Below, piece after piece: positions 1 to 7,384 of a DNA stretch of 22,767 nucleotides (within the stretch, counting starts at the first letter, position 1; the number at the start of each line of letters is the position of its first letter). The stretch comes from JAVVEZ01 sp032250895 (GTDB taxonomy: Bacteria > Pseudomonadota > Gammaproteobacteria > Pseudomonadales > Pseudohongiellaceae). The translations under genes were made by a program, and so were the position numbers. Under the pieces are notes generated by a model. It worked only from the letters and a program-made list of their open reading frames with translations. It was not told where the DNA came from and did no database searches. The stretch lies in the NCBI GenBank assembly GCA_032250895.1, contig JAVVEZ010000055.1:1-22767 (forward strand), written 5' to 3'.

Positions 1-2
1 GC

Positions 3-53
3 CTCAATGTGGAAAACCCTCGGCTCGATCGTTTCTACGGCGCAGGCTCCTAG
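3..53 (+). CDS. Possible 3' end of an unidentified gene (partial)
   Basis: One plus-strand frame is open from the left edge to a TAG stop at 51-53 and reads LNVENPRLDRFYGAGS. Its composition looks like a genuine protein C-terminus. The stop directly abuts the ispB stop on the other strand (54-56), which would make the two genes convergent with no spacer. Only 16 codons are visible, so chance openness cannot be excluded and I cannot name a product. Confidence 0.3.
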   Translation, partial: LNVENPRLDRFYGAGS

Positions 54-1019
54 TCAACTGGATCGGTTCAGCGCAGCATCCGCGACTTCTGTCAGGGCCT
101 GGCGAAACACCGACGGCGGCAGCACATCCAGGCATTTCAGCGCATTGTTTATCCGGGTCTGTGCCAGTTCCCGGGTATAATCCAGTGCCCCTGATTCCCT
201 GACGGCCGTGATGATGGTGTCCAGATTGTCCAGGCCCCCATGCTGGATGGCCTCACTGATCAGCTGTTTCTGGGTTTGTGAGCCATTCTGCATGGCATAA
301 ATAAGTGGCAGGGTAGGCTTGCCTTCAGACAGGTCGTCACCAATGTTCTTGCCCAGTTCCACGCTGCTGCCATTGTAATCGAGAACATCATCGATCAGTT
401 GAAAGGCCAGACCGACATCCAGACCGTATTCATTCAGACAGTTCTGTACCCGGCTGTCGGCATTGGCCAGGATGGCGGCGGTCTTGCAGGCTGCGGCAAA
501 GAGAATGGCCGTTTTGTTCCGGACCACTTTCATATAACTGGCTTCGGTCGTCTCGGGGTTGTGCTGGTTGACCAGTTGCAGCACTTCTCCCTCCGAAATC
601 CGGTTGGTGGTATTGGCCATGACCTCCATGATGTCGATATTACCCAGTGAAACCAGCAACTGAAAGGCGCGGGAATAGATAAAATCTCCGACCAGCACAC
701 TGGAAGGATTGTCCCAGCGGGTATTGACGGTCGGTTTGCCCCGGCGCATCTTGGACATGTCCACGACATCATCGTGCAGGAGAGTGGCCGTATGCAAAAA
801 CTCGATGACAGTGGCCAGATCGATATGCTGGGTGCCCTGATAACCGCAGGCGCGGGCGCACAGCAAGACCAGCAAGGGGCGCATCCGCTTGCCACCGGCT
901 TCTATGATGTAATGACCGATGCTTTCGATCAGGGAAATTTCGGAATGCAGATGGGCCACAACTTTCTGGTTGAGGACAGAATAATCATCGGCAACGCTGT
1001 GATAGAGATGGTTGGCCAT
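54..1019 (-). CDS. ispB: Octaprenyl diphosphate synthase (polyprenyl synthase)
   Basis: This is a trans-isoprenyl diphosphate synthase that extends farnesyl diphosphate with isopentenyl diphosphate to make the side chain of ubiquinone and menaquinone; it is a cytosolic enzyme. The 321-residue length is normal for the family. The first aspartate-rich motif is DDVVD at residues 83-87, followed by the conserved MRRGKPT. The second is DDVLD at about 210-214, preceded by FQLI. The substrate-binding GGKRMRP is at about 42-48. The start is well supported: a purine-rich GGGGGC lies just upstream and a consensus promoter lies 27-55 bp upstream. It is divergent from rplU, the usual arrangement in gammaproteobacteria. 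The chain length of the product (C40 or C45) cannot be read from the sequence. Confidence 0.96.
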   Translation of the reverse strand: MANHLYHSVADDYSVLNQKVVAHLHSEISLIESIGHYIIEAGGKRMRPLLVLLCARACGYQGTQHIDLATVIEFLHTATLLHDDVVDMSKMRRGKPTVNTRWDNPSSVLVGDFIYSRAFQLLVSLGNIDIMEVMANTTNRISEGEVLQLVNQHNPETTEASYMKVVRNKTAILFAAACKTAAILANADSRVQNCLNEYGLDVGLAFQLIDDVLDYNGSSVELGKNIGDDLSEGKPTLPLIYAMQNGSQTQKQLISEAIQHGGLDNLDTIITAVRESGALDYTRELAQTRINNALKCLDVLPPSVFRQALTEVADAALNRSS

Positions 1020-1045
1020 GAAGCCCCCGGAAAGCAGTGACCCGC

Positions 1046-1074
1046 ATCCTAGGGGGCAGCCCAGATAATGTCAA
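1046..1074 (-). promoter_or_regulatory. Sigma70-type promoter for ispB
   Basis: Reading the minus strand, a perfect -35 TTGACA (1069-1074) is followed by exactly 17 bp and then TAGGAT (1046-1051), a 4/6 match to TATAAT. Transcription would start near 1039, giving a leader of about 20 nt before the ispB start codon. Confidence 0.7.
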
Positions 1075-1157
1075 GATCAGTCCCGGCCGCTGTCGGGCAG
1101 GCCGAAAACAGTTCTTGCACAAAGATGCCCGGCCTTGCAATTCCCTGTATCCAGCGC

Positions 1158-1197
1158 TTGCGTCAGGGGCGGCGATCCCGTAAAATCCCCGCCCCTG
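1158..1197 (+). promoter_or_regulatory. Sigma70-type promoter for rplU-rpmA with flanking inverted repeat
   Basis: The -35 TTGCGT (1158-1163) and -10 TAAAAT (1181-1186) are separated by exactly 17 bp. The stretch after the -10 is CCCCGCC, a GC-rich discriminator of the kind known at stringently controlled ribosomal promoters. A perfect 9-bp inverted repeat, CAGGGGCGG (1164-1172) and CCGCCCCTG (1189-1197), brackets the -10. A start near 1193 would leave a leader of about 148 nt before rplU. That leader contains a small inverted repeat (AACAGG 1199-1204 with CCTGTT 1219-1224). The 321-bp gap 1020-1340 holds no gene I can support, only this promoter and the ispB promoter. Confidence 0.65.
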
Positions 1198-1340
1198 TAA
1201 CAGGCCCCCCCAGGGCGTCCTGTTGAGGTTTCAGCTATGAACAGGTCTTGAAAAACAGTTCTTGCGGGCTTGAAACGGTGGCAGCCGGTAAGTGGCTCGT
1301 CAGATCGGCCGCGAGAAAACAGAGGTTTTGGAGCAGAATT

Positions 1341-1652
1341 ATGTATGCGGTTATAGAAAGCGGTGGCAAACAACATCGCGTGGTTGAAGGCGAGACGCTG
1401 AAACTTGAAAAGCTGGAAGCCGAGACGGGCGCTACCATCAATTTCGAGAAAATTCTGATGGTCGGAGAAGGCGCGGATGTCAGCATTGGTACGCCCTATG
1501 TGACCAGTGGCAAGGTAACGGCCGAGATCCTGAGCCATGGCCGTGGTGACAAGGTGACCATTATCAAGTTCAAGCGCCGCAAGCATCATCGCAAGCAGCA
1601 GGGTCACAGGCAGTGGTTTACTGAAGTAAAGATCACTGGCATCAGCGCATAA
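1341..1652 (+). CDS. rplU: 50S ribosomal protein L21
   Basis: This 103-residue protein has the full length and sequence of bacterial L21. It starts MYAVIESGGKQHRV, contains GDKVTIIKFKRRKHHRKQQGHRQ, and ends with the typical TEVKITGIS. The basic KRRKHHRK segment contacts 23S rRNA in the large subunit. The ATG at 1341 is chosen over the longer upstream reading because it gives the conserved family N-terminus and is preceded by GGAG. The gene is followed after 10 bp by rpmA, the invariant L21-L27 pair. Its own promoter lies at 1158-1186. Confidence 0.98.
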   Translation: MYAVIESGGKQHRVVEGETLKLEKLEAETGATINFEKILMVGEGADVSIGTPYVTSGKVTAEILSHGRGDKVTIIKFKRRKHHRKQQGHRQWFTEVKITGISA

Positions 1653-1662
1653 GGAGTAGAAC

Positions 1663-1926
1663 ATGGCTCATAAAAAAGCAGGCGGCAGCACCAGTAACGG
1701 CAGAGATTCGCATTCCAAGCGGCTTGGCGTCAAGCACTTCGGGGGAGAGGCGGTCGTGGCCGGGAATATCATCGTACGTCAGCGTGGCACACAGTTTCAC
1801 CCCGGCAGCAATGTCGGTTGTGGCAAGGACCATACCTTGTTCGCCAAGGCTGATGGTGTCGTCAGGTTCCGGGTCAAGGGTCCGGAAAACCGCCGCTTTG
1901 TCAGTATTGAGACAGCAACAGCCTAG
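1663..1926 (+). CDS. rpmA: 50S ribosomal protein L27
   Basis: This 87-residue L27 begins MAHKKAGGSTSNGRDS, whose N-terminal tail reaches the peptidyl-transferase centre. It contains LGVKHFGGE and the GNIIVRQRGTQFHPG block of the family. A strong AAGGAG lies 8 nt before the ATG. It is co-transcribed with rplU and followed by a strong intrinsic terminator at 2013-2044. There is no Firmicutes-type cleavable N-terminal extension. Confidence 0.98.
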   Translation: MAHKKAGGSTSNGRDSHSKRLGVKHFGGEAVVAGNIIVRQRGTQFHPGSNVGCGKDHTLFAKADGVVRFRVKGPENRRFVSIETATA

Positions 1927-2012
1927 GAGCTTAATTCCGCGTCTTGCTCTGACGGCCCAGGCATGTTCTGAATGGTAGAAAATACACGGCGCGGACCTTT
2001 GCAGGCTGCGCC

Positions 2013-2044
2013 AAAAAGCCCTGTCTCAGCAGGGCTTTTTTTTT
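2013..2044 (+). terminator. Rho-independent terminator after rplU-rpmA
   Basis: Stem AGCCCTG (2017-2023) and CAGGGCT (2030-2036) close a 6-nt loop, followed by nine T (2036-2044). Five A precede the stem, so the hairpin can extend and could also work on the minus strand. It lies only 24 bp before the obgE start codon, and I find no good promoter for obgE between it and rpmA. Confidence 0.85.
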
Positions 2045-2068
2045 GGATGCAGGACAGGAATCAGCACC

Positions 2069-3256
2069 ATGAAATTCGTCGATGAAGCAGAAATCGTCAT
2101 TGAAGCCGGGAAGGGCGGCAATGGTTGCATGAGTTTTCATCGCGAAAAATTCATCGACAAGGGCGGACCCGATGGTGGCGATGGAGGACACGGCGGCAGT
2201 GTCTATCTGGTGGCCGAGCAGGCCCTGAATACCCTGGTGGATTTTCGTTATCAGACGCACTACAAGGCGCAGTCGGGCGAGTCGGGGCGAAAAAAGAACA
2301 GTACCGGCGCCAGCGGCGCGGACCTGGAAATCAAAGTGCCGGTGGGCACCAGTGTGTTTGTCGACGAGACCCAGGAAGTTCTGGGAGATCTGGTGACGCA
2401 TGGCCAGCGCCTGCTGGTGGCCAAGGGGGGAAAGCGGGGCTTGGGCAATACCCGTTTCAAGTCCAGCATCAATCGTGCGCCCCGGCAGACCACCAATGGC
2501 GCGCCTGGTGAAACCCGCCGCTTGCAGCTACAGTTGAAAGTGTTGGCGGATGCGGGTCTGCTGGGCCTGCCGAACGCCGGAAAATCCACGCTGATCAGAG
2601 CGGTTTCCTCGGCGACGCCAAAAGTCGCGGACTATCCCTTTACGACACTGGTGCCCAATCTGGGTGTCGTCAGGGTCGGTGACGAGCGCAGTTTCGTGAT
2701 GGCGGATATTCCCGGGCTTATCGCGGGAGCTTCCGAGGGCGCCGGGCTGGGTATCCGTTTCCTGAAGCATCTGACCCGCAGCCGGGTGTTGCTGCATCTG
2801 GTCGATGTGGCGCCGATGGACGGGTCTGATCCGGTGGCCTCGGCTCAGGCCATCATCCAGGAGCTGGAAAAATTCAGTCCGGTGCTGGCGAACAGGGAAC
2901 GCTGGCTGGTGTTGAACAAGTTTGACCTGGTGCCGGAAGCAGAACGTGAGCAGCTGTGCCAGGATATCGTTGCCCGTTTGCACTGGCAGGGGCCGGTCTT
3001 CCCGATTTCGGCAGCACAACGAAAGGGGACCGAAGAACTTTGCGAGGCGGTGATGAACAGCCTCGAGGAGAAAAACCGGCTGCGGGAAGAGGATGCTTCT
3101 TTTCGGGAACAGGAAGCGCTGGCGCAGCAGCAGATGGAATATGAGGTCAGGCAAAGCATCGAGCGCGCCCGGGAACTCTGGCGTGAAAAGAAAAAAGCGA
3201 GTGGTGCCGGCTGGGATGAAGATGACTACGATGTGGATATTGAATACAGTCCCTGA
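2069..3256 (+). CDS. obgE: Obg-family GTPase ObgE/CgtA
   Basis: This essential GTPase acts in 50S subunit assembly and the stringent response. The glycine-rich Obg fold covers about residues 1-158 (GKGGNG, GGPDGGDGGHGG). The G domain follows: P-loop GLPNAGKST 166-174, switch I FTTLVPN about 191-197, switch II DIPG 213-216, G4 NKFD 283-286 and G5 ISA near 308. The C-terminal tail is strongly acidic (DEDDYDVD), as in proteobacterial ObgE. The length of 395 residues is normal. The start at 2069 (MKFVDEAEI) matches the conserved family start. It sits downstream of rpmA, as in most proteobacteria, but behind an intrinsic terminator. Confidence 0.97.
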   Translation: MKFVDEAEIVIEAGKGGNGCMSFHREKFIDKGGPDGGDGGHGGSVYLVAEQALNTLVDFRYQTHYKAQSGESGRKKNSTGASGADLEIKVPVGTSVFVDETQEVLGDLVTHGQRLLVAKGGKRGLGNTRFKSSINRAPRQTTNGAPGETRRLQLQLKVLADAGLLGLPNAGKSTLIRAVSSATPKVADYPFTTLVPNLGVVRVGDERSFVMADIPGLIAGASEGAGLGIRFLKHLTRSRVLLHLVDVAPMDGSDPVASAQAIIQELEKFSPVLANRERWLVLNKFDLVPEAEREQLCQDIVARLHWQGPVFPISAAQRKGTEELCEAVMNSLEEKNRLREEDASFREQEALAQQQMEYEVRQSIERARELWREKKKASGAGWDEDDYDVDIEYSP

Positions 3257-3340
3257 TGGGCAGGGTTCCGGCCCGGCACTGGTGGGATGGCAGCGTTGTG
3301 TGCTCCGCGCCGTCAATAAAAGCCGTCAATGGGGGGATGT

Positions 3341-4462
3341 GTGAGTAGGCAGTCACTGACAAAGGCCAGGACCTGGGTCATCAAGATAGGCAGCTCCCTG
3401 CTGACCGACAACGGCAAGGGGCTCAATGCCGACAGCATCGGGCGCTGGGTGCGACAGATCGTTGCGCTGCACGAACAGGGCATCGCCGTGGTCCTGGTCT
3501 CGTCCGGTGCGGTTGCCGAAGGCGTATCCCGGCTCGGCTTGCCGGGCAGGCCCACGGCCATTCATGAACAGCAGGCGGCGGCTGCCGTGGGTCAGATGGG
3601 TTTGATTCAGGCCTACGAATCCCATTTCAAACGGTATGCCCGGCACACCGCCCAGATCCTGCTGACCCATGATGATCTCTCCAATCGCAAACGCTACCTG
3701 AATGCCCGCAGCACCTTTCTGACCCTGCTCAAAATGGGGGTGATTCCCGTGGTCAATGAGAACGACACCGTGGTGACCGATGAAATCTGTTTTGGTGACA
3801 ACGATACCCTGGCGGGTCTGGTGGCCAATCTGATCAATGCCGATGTCCTGGTGATTCTGACCGACCAGCAGGGTCTGTTCGATGCCGACCCGGGCATCCA
3901 TGCCGATGCCGCGCTGATTTCGGAGGCGCAGGCCAGCGATCCGCGCTTGCTCGGCATGGCGGGCTCCAGCCGTGGCAATTTGGGCAAGGGCGGCATGCAG
4001 ACCAAAATCAAGGCGGCCCGTCTGGCGGCACGATCCGGAACGTTGACTGTGATTGCCCACGGCGCCAGCCCGGACATTCTTCAGTGCCTGCAACGCGGAG
4101 AGACACTGGGAACGGTGCTGTTGCCGGATACCCAGCCTATGGCCGCACGCAAGCAATGGCTGGCCAGCCATCTCCAGGTAAAGGGTGTGCTGGTGCTGGA
4201 CGATGGCGCGGTAGAGGTTCTCAGGCATTCCGGGCGCAGTCTGCTGCCGGTGGGGATCAAGTCGCTTTCCGGTCAGTTCAAGCGGGGGGATGTGGTGGCC
4301 TGCGAGGATGAACGGGGGCAGATAATCGCCCGCGGTCTGGTGAATTACTCCGCCGCCGAAGCCAGCAGGATCATCGGCAAACCCAGTGAGCAGATTCTGG
4401 CGATGCTGGCTTATGACGGTGATCACGAGATGATCCACAGGGACAATCTGGTCGTGCTTTAG
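3341..4462 (+). CDS. proB: Glutamate 5-kinase
   Basis: ProB phosphorylates glutamate, the first step of proline synthesis, and is feedback-inhibited by proline. The amino-acid kinase domain shows VIKIGSSLLTD, the SSGAVAEG loop, NENDTVVTDE, FGDNDTLAG and the GKGGMQTKIKAA motif. The C-terminal ~95 residues form a PUA domain (LPVGIKSLSGQFKRGDVV). I choose the GTG at 3341, giving 373 residues, because GGGGGA lies a few bases upstream. The ATG at 3329 would overlap that Shine-Dalgarno sequence and add four residues (MGGC). It follows obgE with an 84-bp gap and no terminator, so the two are probably co-transcribed. Confidence 0.95.
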   Translation: MSRQSLTKARTWVIKIGSSLLTDNGKGLNADSIGRWVRQIVALHEQGIAVVLVSSGAVAEGVSRLGLPGRPTAIHEQQAAAAVGQMGLIQAYESHFKRYARHTAQILLTHDDLSNRKRYLNARSTFLTLLKMGVIPVVNENDTVVTDEICFGDNDTLAGLVANLINADVLVILTDQQGLFDADPGIHADAALISEAQASDPRLLGMAGSSRGNLGKGGMQTKIKAARLAARSGTLTVIAHGASPDILQCLQRGETLGTVLLPDTQPMAARKQWLASHLQVKGVLVLDDGAVEVLRHSGRSLLPVGIKSLSGQFKRGDVVACEDERGQIIARGLVNYSAAEASRIIGKPSEQILAMLAYDGDHEMIHRDNLVVL

Positions 4463-4498
4463 GGTGAGCACAAGGGTGAGCACAAGGGTGAGCAAACC
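4463..4498 (+). repeat. Three tandem copies of a 12-bp repeat directly after proB
   Basis: The unit GGGTGAGCACAA occurs at 4463-4474 and 4475-4486, and a third, slightly diverged copy occurs at 4487-4498 (GGGTGAGCAAAC). The array begins at the first base after the proB stop codon. It marks the boundary between the conserved block and the accessory island. Confidence 0.9.
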
Positions 4499-4500
4499 AT

Positions 4501-4530
4501 TTGACAGTTCCACCTGCTTGCAGCTATGGT
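4501..4530 (+). promoter_or_regulatory. Candidate promoter of the exported-protein island
   Basis: A perfect -35 TTGACA (4501-4506) is followed after 18 bp by TATGGT (4525-4530). It would start transcription near 4537, about 130 nt before the first island gene. The -10 is only a 4/6 match, so this is a candidate. Confidence 0.45.
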
Positions 4531-4614
4531 TAGCCGCGTTTGCAAGACCTTGCTTCGGTGTCGAATGTCACTGTTTTCCCGGGTCCTGTCAGCGTCAAAA
4601 ACTATAACGTGTCA

Positions 4615-4647
4615 GTTGTTATCTATCATTGCAAGCACAATAACAAC
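4615..4647. promoter_or_regulatory. Inverted repeat, possible operator, before the island
   Basis: GTTGTTAT (4615-4622) and ATAACAAC (4640-4647) form a perfect 8-bp inverted repeat with a 17-bp spacer. It ends 22 bp before the start codon of the first island gene. It has no T-run and so is not a terminator. It could be an operator or an mRNA hairpin covering the ribosome-binding region. No regulator gene is nearby. Confidence 0.35.
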
Positions 4648-4669
4648 AAATCAGCTTTCGGGGTTCATC

Positions 4670-5530
4670 ATGGCCAAGCTTATCCGGAATGGTTTCTTTT
4701 TCATCCTTGTTTCCCTGTGCAGTGTGTCGGCGCTGGCTGAAAAAAATATTTCCGGGGTCTGGAGGAATACCTATGCCGAGGACTGGCCGGATCGTTTGCC
4801 GGGACCGGAACTGGCAGATTACGCCGGATTGCCGCTGAATGATGGCGATCGCCTGCGGGCCCAGACCTGGGATGCATCCCTGATTGCCCTGCCGGAATAT
4901 CAATGCCGGGTCCACCCTTCGGATTATGCCAACAGTTTTGCCGACATCCGCATCTGGGAGGAACGCGATCCCTACTCGGAACAGTTGATTGCGCTGCGTT
5001 TGCAGCATTTTGCGTGGCAGACCCGGCGCACCATCTGGATGGATGGCCGCGAGCACCCGCCGGAATATGCCCAGCACAGCTCGATGGGTTTTTCCACCGG
5101 CACATGGGACGGGCAGATTCTGACGGTCAAGACCACCCACCTGAAGGAGGGCTGGCTGCGCCGCAACGGCGTTGCCAGAAGCGATCTGGCAACGGTTACC
5201 GAGCACTTCATCCGCCATGGTGATGTGTTGACCTGGACGGTGATCGTCGATGATCCCATCTATCTGGAAGAACCCTTCATCCGCAGCCGTGATTATGAGT
5301 ATTCCATTGACAACCAGATTCCGCCCTATACCTGTGAGAGCGTCATCGAGATGGTCAGGGAAAGAGGCTATATCCCGCACCATCTGCCGGGCACCAATCC
5401 GGATCTGCACATCTACTCCGATCGTCATGACATTCCCTTCGATGCCGCCATGGGGGGAGCCAAGACCATGTATCCGGAATATATGAACGTGCTTCGCGAA
5501 TTGCCACGGCCCAGTGAGCTGAAAGACTAA
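4670..5530 (+). CDS. Exported protein of unknown function, paralogue A
   Basis: I do not recognise a characterised family. The 286-residue product has a clear Sec signal peptide (MAKLIRNGFFFILVSLCSVS, then ALA at 21-23 before E24), which fixes the ATG at 4670; the longer open frame from 4526 would bury this signal. The mature part is rich in Trp, Tyr, Asp and Arg. Notable motifs are ISGVWRNTYAEDW (about 27-39), EYQCR with Cys79, GTWDGQILTVKTTHLKEG (about 144-161), RRNG followed by SDLATVTEHF, DDPIYLEEP (about 194-202) and Cys222. It shares the GxW-EDW, RRNG, ATxTE and DPxYL pattern and both mature cysteines with the gene at 6576. It is the first gene of a three-gene unit with the hydrolase. 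The location is periplasmic or outer surface by inference. Confidence 0.85.
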   Translation: MAKLIRNGFFFILVSLCSVSALAEKNISGVWRNTYAEDWPDRLPGPELADYAGLPLNDGDRLRAQTWDASLIALPEYQCRVHPSDYANSFADIRIWEERDPYSEQLIALRLQHFAWQTRRTIWMDGREHPPEYAQHSSMGFSTGTWDGQILTVKTTHLKEGWLRRNGVARSDLATVTEHFIRHGDVLTWTVIVDDPIYLEEPFIRSRDYEYSIDNQIPPYTCESVIEMVRERGYIPHHLPGTNPDLHIYSDRHDIPFDAAMGGAKTMYPEYMNVLRELPRPSELKD

Positions 5531-5556
5531 GACGAATCTCAGGAGCAAAGAACATA

Positions 5557-6534
5557 ATGAAAAGCAGAGTTCTGACATATTTCGTGAGTGCGCTGGCCAT
5601 GGTCCTGAATGCCTTGTGGGCAGCTGAGGCCGGGGCACAGCAGAATTTTGACGCCGTGGACATCCACATCCTGCCGGTCCGGGACAATATCTATATGCTG
5701 GTGGGCGCTGGTGGCAACATCACGGTACAGGTGGGGGAGCAGGGTGCGCTGATCGTGGATACCGAGTATGCGCCCCTGGCGGACAAGATCATGGCGGCCA
5801 TCGGGACTCTGTCAGAGGGCAAACTGCGCTATATCATTAATACTCACTATCATGGTGATCATGTTGGGGGTAATGACGCCCTGCGCCTGGCCGGGGACAC
5901 GATCACGGGTGGCAATGTGGCGGGTGATATCGGCAATGCCGGCGAAGGTGCGCAGATTCTTGCCCATGAAAATGTTCTGCTCAGAATGGCAGCACCGACC
6001 GGGCAGCAGGCGTCCTCGCCCCCAGGTGCCTGGCCTACCAGCACCTATTTCAACGACCACAAGGATCTGTATTTCAATGGCGAGGGCATCCGTATCCTGC
6101 ATCAGCCCAATGCCCACACCGATGGTGACAGCCTCGTGTACTTCCGGCAGTCCGATGTCATTGCCGCCGGTGATATCTATGTGACCAATCGCTATCCCTT
6201 CATCGATATGGCAGCGGGCGGTTCCATTCAGGGCATCATCGCCGCCGTCAACAATATCATCGATCTCATCATTCCGGTCTACGGTCAGGATGGCGGTACC
6301 CTGGTCATTCCGGGTCATGGCCGTCTCAGTGATATCGGTGATGTCATCAACTACCGGGAAATGCTGACGATCATTCGCGACCGGATTCAGGACATGATTG
6401 ACCGGGGCTTGAGCCTGGAGCAGGTCAAGGCTGCCGAACCAAGCCGCGACTACGATGCACGCTGGGGCGCTGATGAAGGCTTCTGGACCACGACGCAGTT
6501 TATCGAGGCCATCTATCAGAATTTAAGCAATTAA
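5557..6534 (+). CDS. Exported metallo-beta-lactamase-fold hydrolase
   Basis: This 325-residue protein has a signal peptide (cleavage probably near AGA28) and a complete MBL di-metal site. H97, H99, D101 and H102 lie in THYHGDHVGGN, H187 in NAHTDGD, D206 in AAGD and H254 in PGHG. Such enzymes hydrolyse lactams, thioesters, lactones or phosphate/sulfate esters; the substrate cannot be told from the sequence. The overall form, beginning VRDNIYMLVGAGGNITVQVG, resembles the broad exported SoxH-like MBL group rather than a recognised resistance enzyme. An AGGAG lies before the ATG. It sits 26 bp after paralogue A and 41 bp before paralogue B, so co-transcription is likely. A role in processing a periplasmic metabolite together with its neighbours is inference. 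Confidence 0.9.
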   Translation: MKSRVLTYFVSALAMVLNALWAAEAGAQQNFDAVDIHILPVRDNIYMLVGAGGNITVQVGEQGALIVDTEYAPLADKIMAAIGTLSEGKLRYIINTHYHGDHVGGNDALRLAGDTITGGNVAGDIGNAGEGAQILAHENVLLRMAAPTGQQASSPPGAWPTSTYFNDHKDLYFNGEGIRILHQPNAHTDGDSLVYFRQSDVIAAGDIYVTNRYPFIDMAAGGSIQGIIAAVNNIIDLIIPVYGQDGGTLVIPGHGRLSDIGDVINYREMLTIIRDRIQDMIDRGLSLEQVKAAEPSRDYDARWGADEGFWTTTQFIEAIYQNLSN

Positions 6535-6575
6535 GAATCACCCTTTTTTGAGACAGCAATCAGGGAAGCAGAACT

Positions 6576-7352
6576 ATGAAAACGATCAGCCGGCATTTGA
6601 TATTACCTGCCCTGGCAAGCTGCCTGGTGCTGGTGGCATGCACCGCCCAGGCTCAGGCACCGGCTCCTCCGGCTCCGGCCCCGGCAAGTGCCCGTGAAGC
6701 CGCCCCCCATGATCTGACGGGCTATTGGGTGGCACTGGTTACCGAAGATTGGCGTTTCCGAATGGTGCCCGCACCGGTGGGAGACCATCCGGGTGTGCCC
6801 TTGAGTCCTGCCGGCCTGGAAAAGGCCGATACCTGGAATCCGGAGCAGGATATTGCCGCCGGGGAAGAGTGCAGGGCCTATGGTGCCGGTGGCATCATGC
6901 GCATCCCGACACGGCTGCATGTTTCATGGCAGAACGACAACGTGCTGAGCATCGAGACCGATGCCGGCAGACAAACCCGCCTGTTGCAGTTTGGCCCGGC
7001 CCAGGATCATGCCGGCAGTGGTACCTGGCAAGGCGTTTCCCATGCGCGCTGGAATCTGCAGAGGGCCGGGGGTTTTGGCTCGCCGGTGGTGAATGGGACC
7101 CTTGCCGTGATGACCCGGGAAATGCGTCCGGGCTATTTTCGGCGCAATGGTGCTCCCTACAGTGAGCAGGCCACCTTGACCGAATACATCGAATTACTGA
7201 AACATGACAATGATCAGGACTATGATTACCTGATGGTGACGTCGATTCTTGAAGATCCTGTCTATCTCACTTCCAGGGTGATCACCAGCACCCATTTCAA
7301 ACGGGAAGCCGATGCGTCCAAATGGGACCCGGCGCCCTGCCTGGCCAGATAG
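6576..7352 (+). CDS. Predicted lipoprotein of unknown function, paralogue B
   Basis: This 258-residue product is a diverged paralogue of the gene at 4670. Its signal ends in a lipobox LVAC with Cys22, and Thr at +2 does not suggest inner-membrane retention. A Pro-Ala-rich linker follows (about 25-44). The shared framework is LTGYW...TEDW (about 47-59), GVPL...KADTW, EECR with Cys99, RPGYFRRNG, EQATLTEYIE, LEDPVYL (about 225-231) and a C-terminal Cys255 in DPAPC. Signal peptidase I cleavage after AQA27 is an alternative to lipidation. It is third in the unit and ends convergently with the DUF6152 gene, 32 bp apart. Function unknown; possibly a surface partner of the hydrolase. Confidence 0.82.
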   Translation: MKTISRHLILPALASCLVLVACTAQAQAPAPPAPAPASAREAAPHDLTGYWVALVTEDWRFRMVPAPVGDHPGVPLSPAGLEKADTWNPEQDIAAGEECRAYGAGGIMRIPTRLHVSWQNDNVLSIETDAGRQTRLLQFGPAQDHAGSGTWQGVSHARWNLQRAGGFGSPVVNGTLAVMTREMRPGYFRRNGAPYSEQATLTEYIELLKHDNDQDYDYLMVTSILEDPVYLTSRVITSTHFKREADASKWDPAPCLAR

Positions 7353-7384
7353 TCTCAGAGTCCGCTCGTGCTGTGGGTTCCCGG

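Noticed and set aside
1077..1664. A 195-codon minus-strand open frame over rplU and its leader
   Set aside because: It overlaps rplU entirely and crosses both divergent promoters; no protein family is recognisable.
3353..4513. A 386-codon minus-strand open frame opposite proB
   Set aside because: Shadow of proB; its start lies in the tandem repeat (reading LVLTLVLTL) and the product has no recognisable features.
4526..4669. A 48-residue N-terminal extension of the first island protein
   Set aside because: A clear signal peptide begins at the ATG at 4670; the longer start would bury it, and the extension overlaps the candidate promoter.
5557..6534. The MBL protein as an antibiotic-resistance carbapenemase
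   Set aside because: Only the generic metal-binding motifs of the superfamily are present; the gene context and overall sequence give no support for a lactamase assignment.
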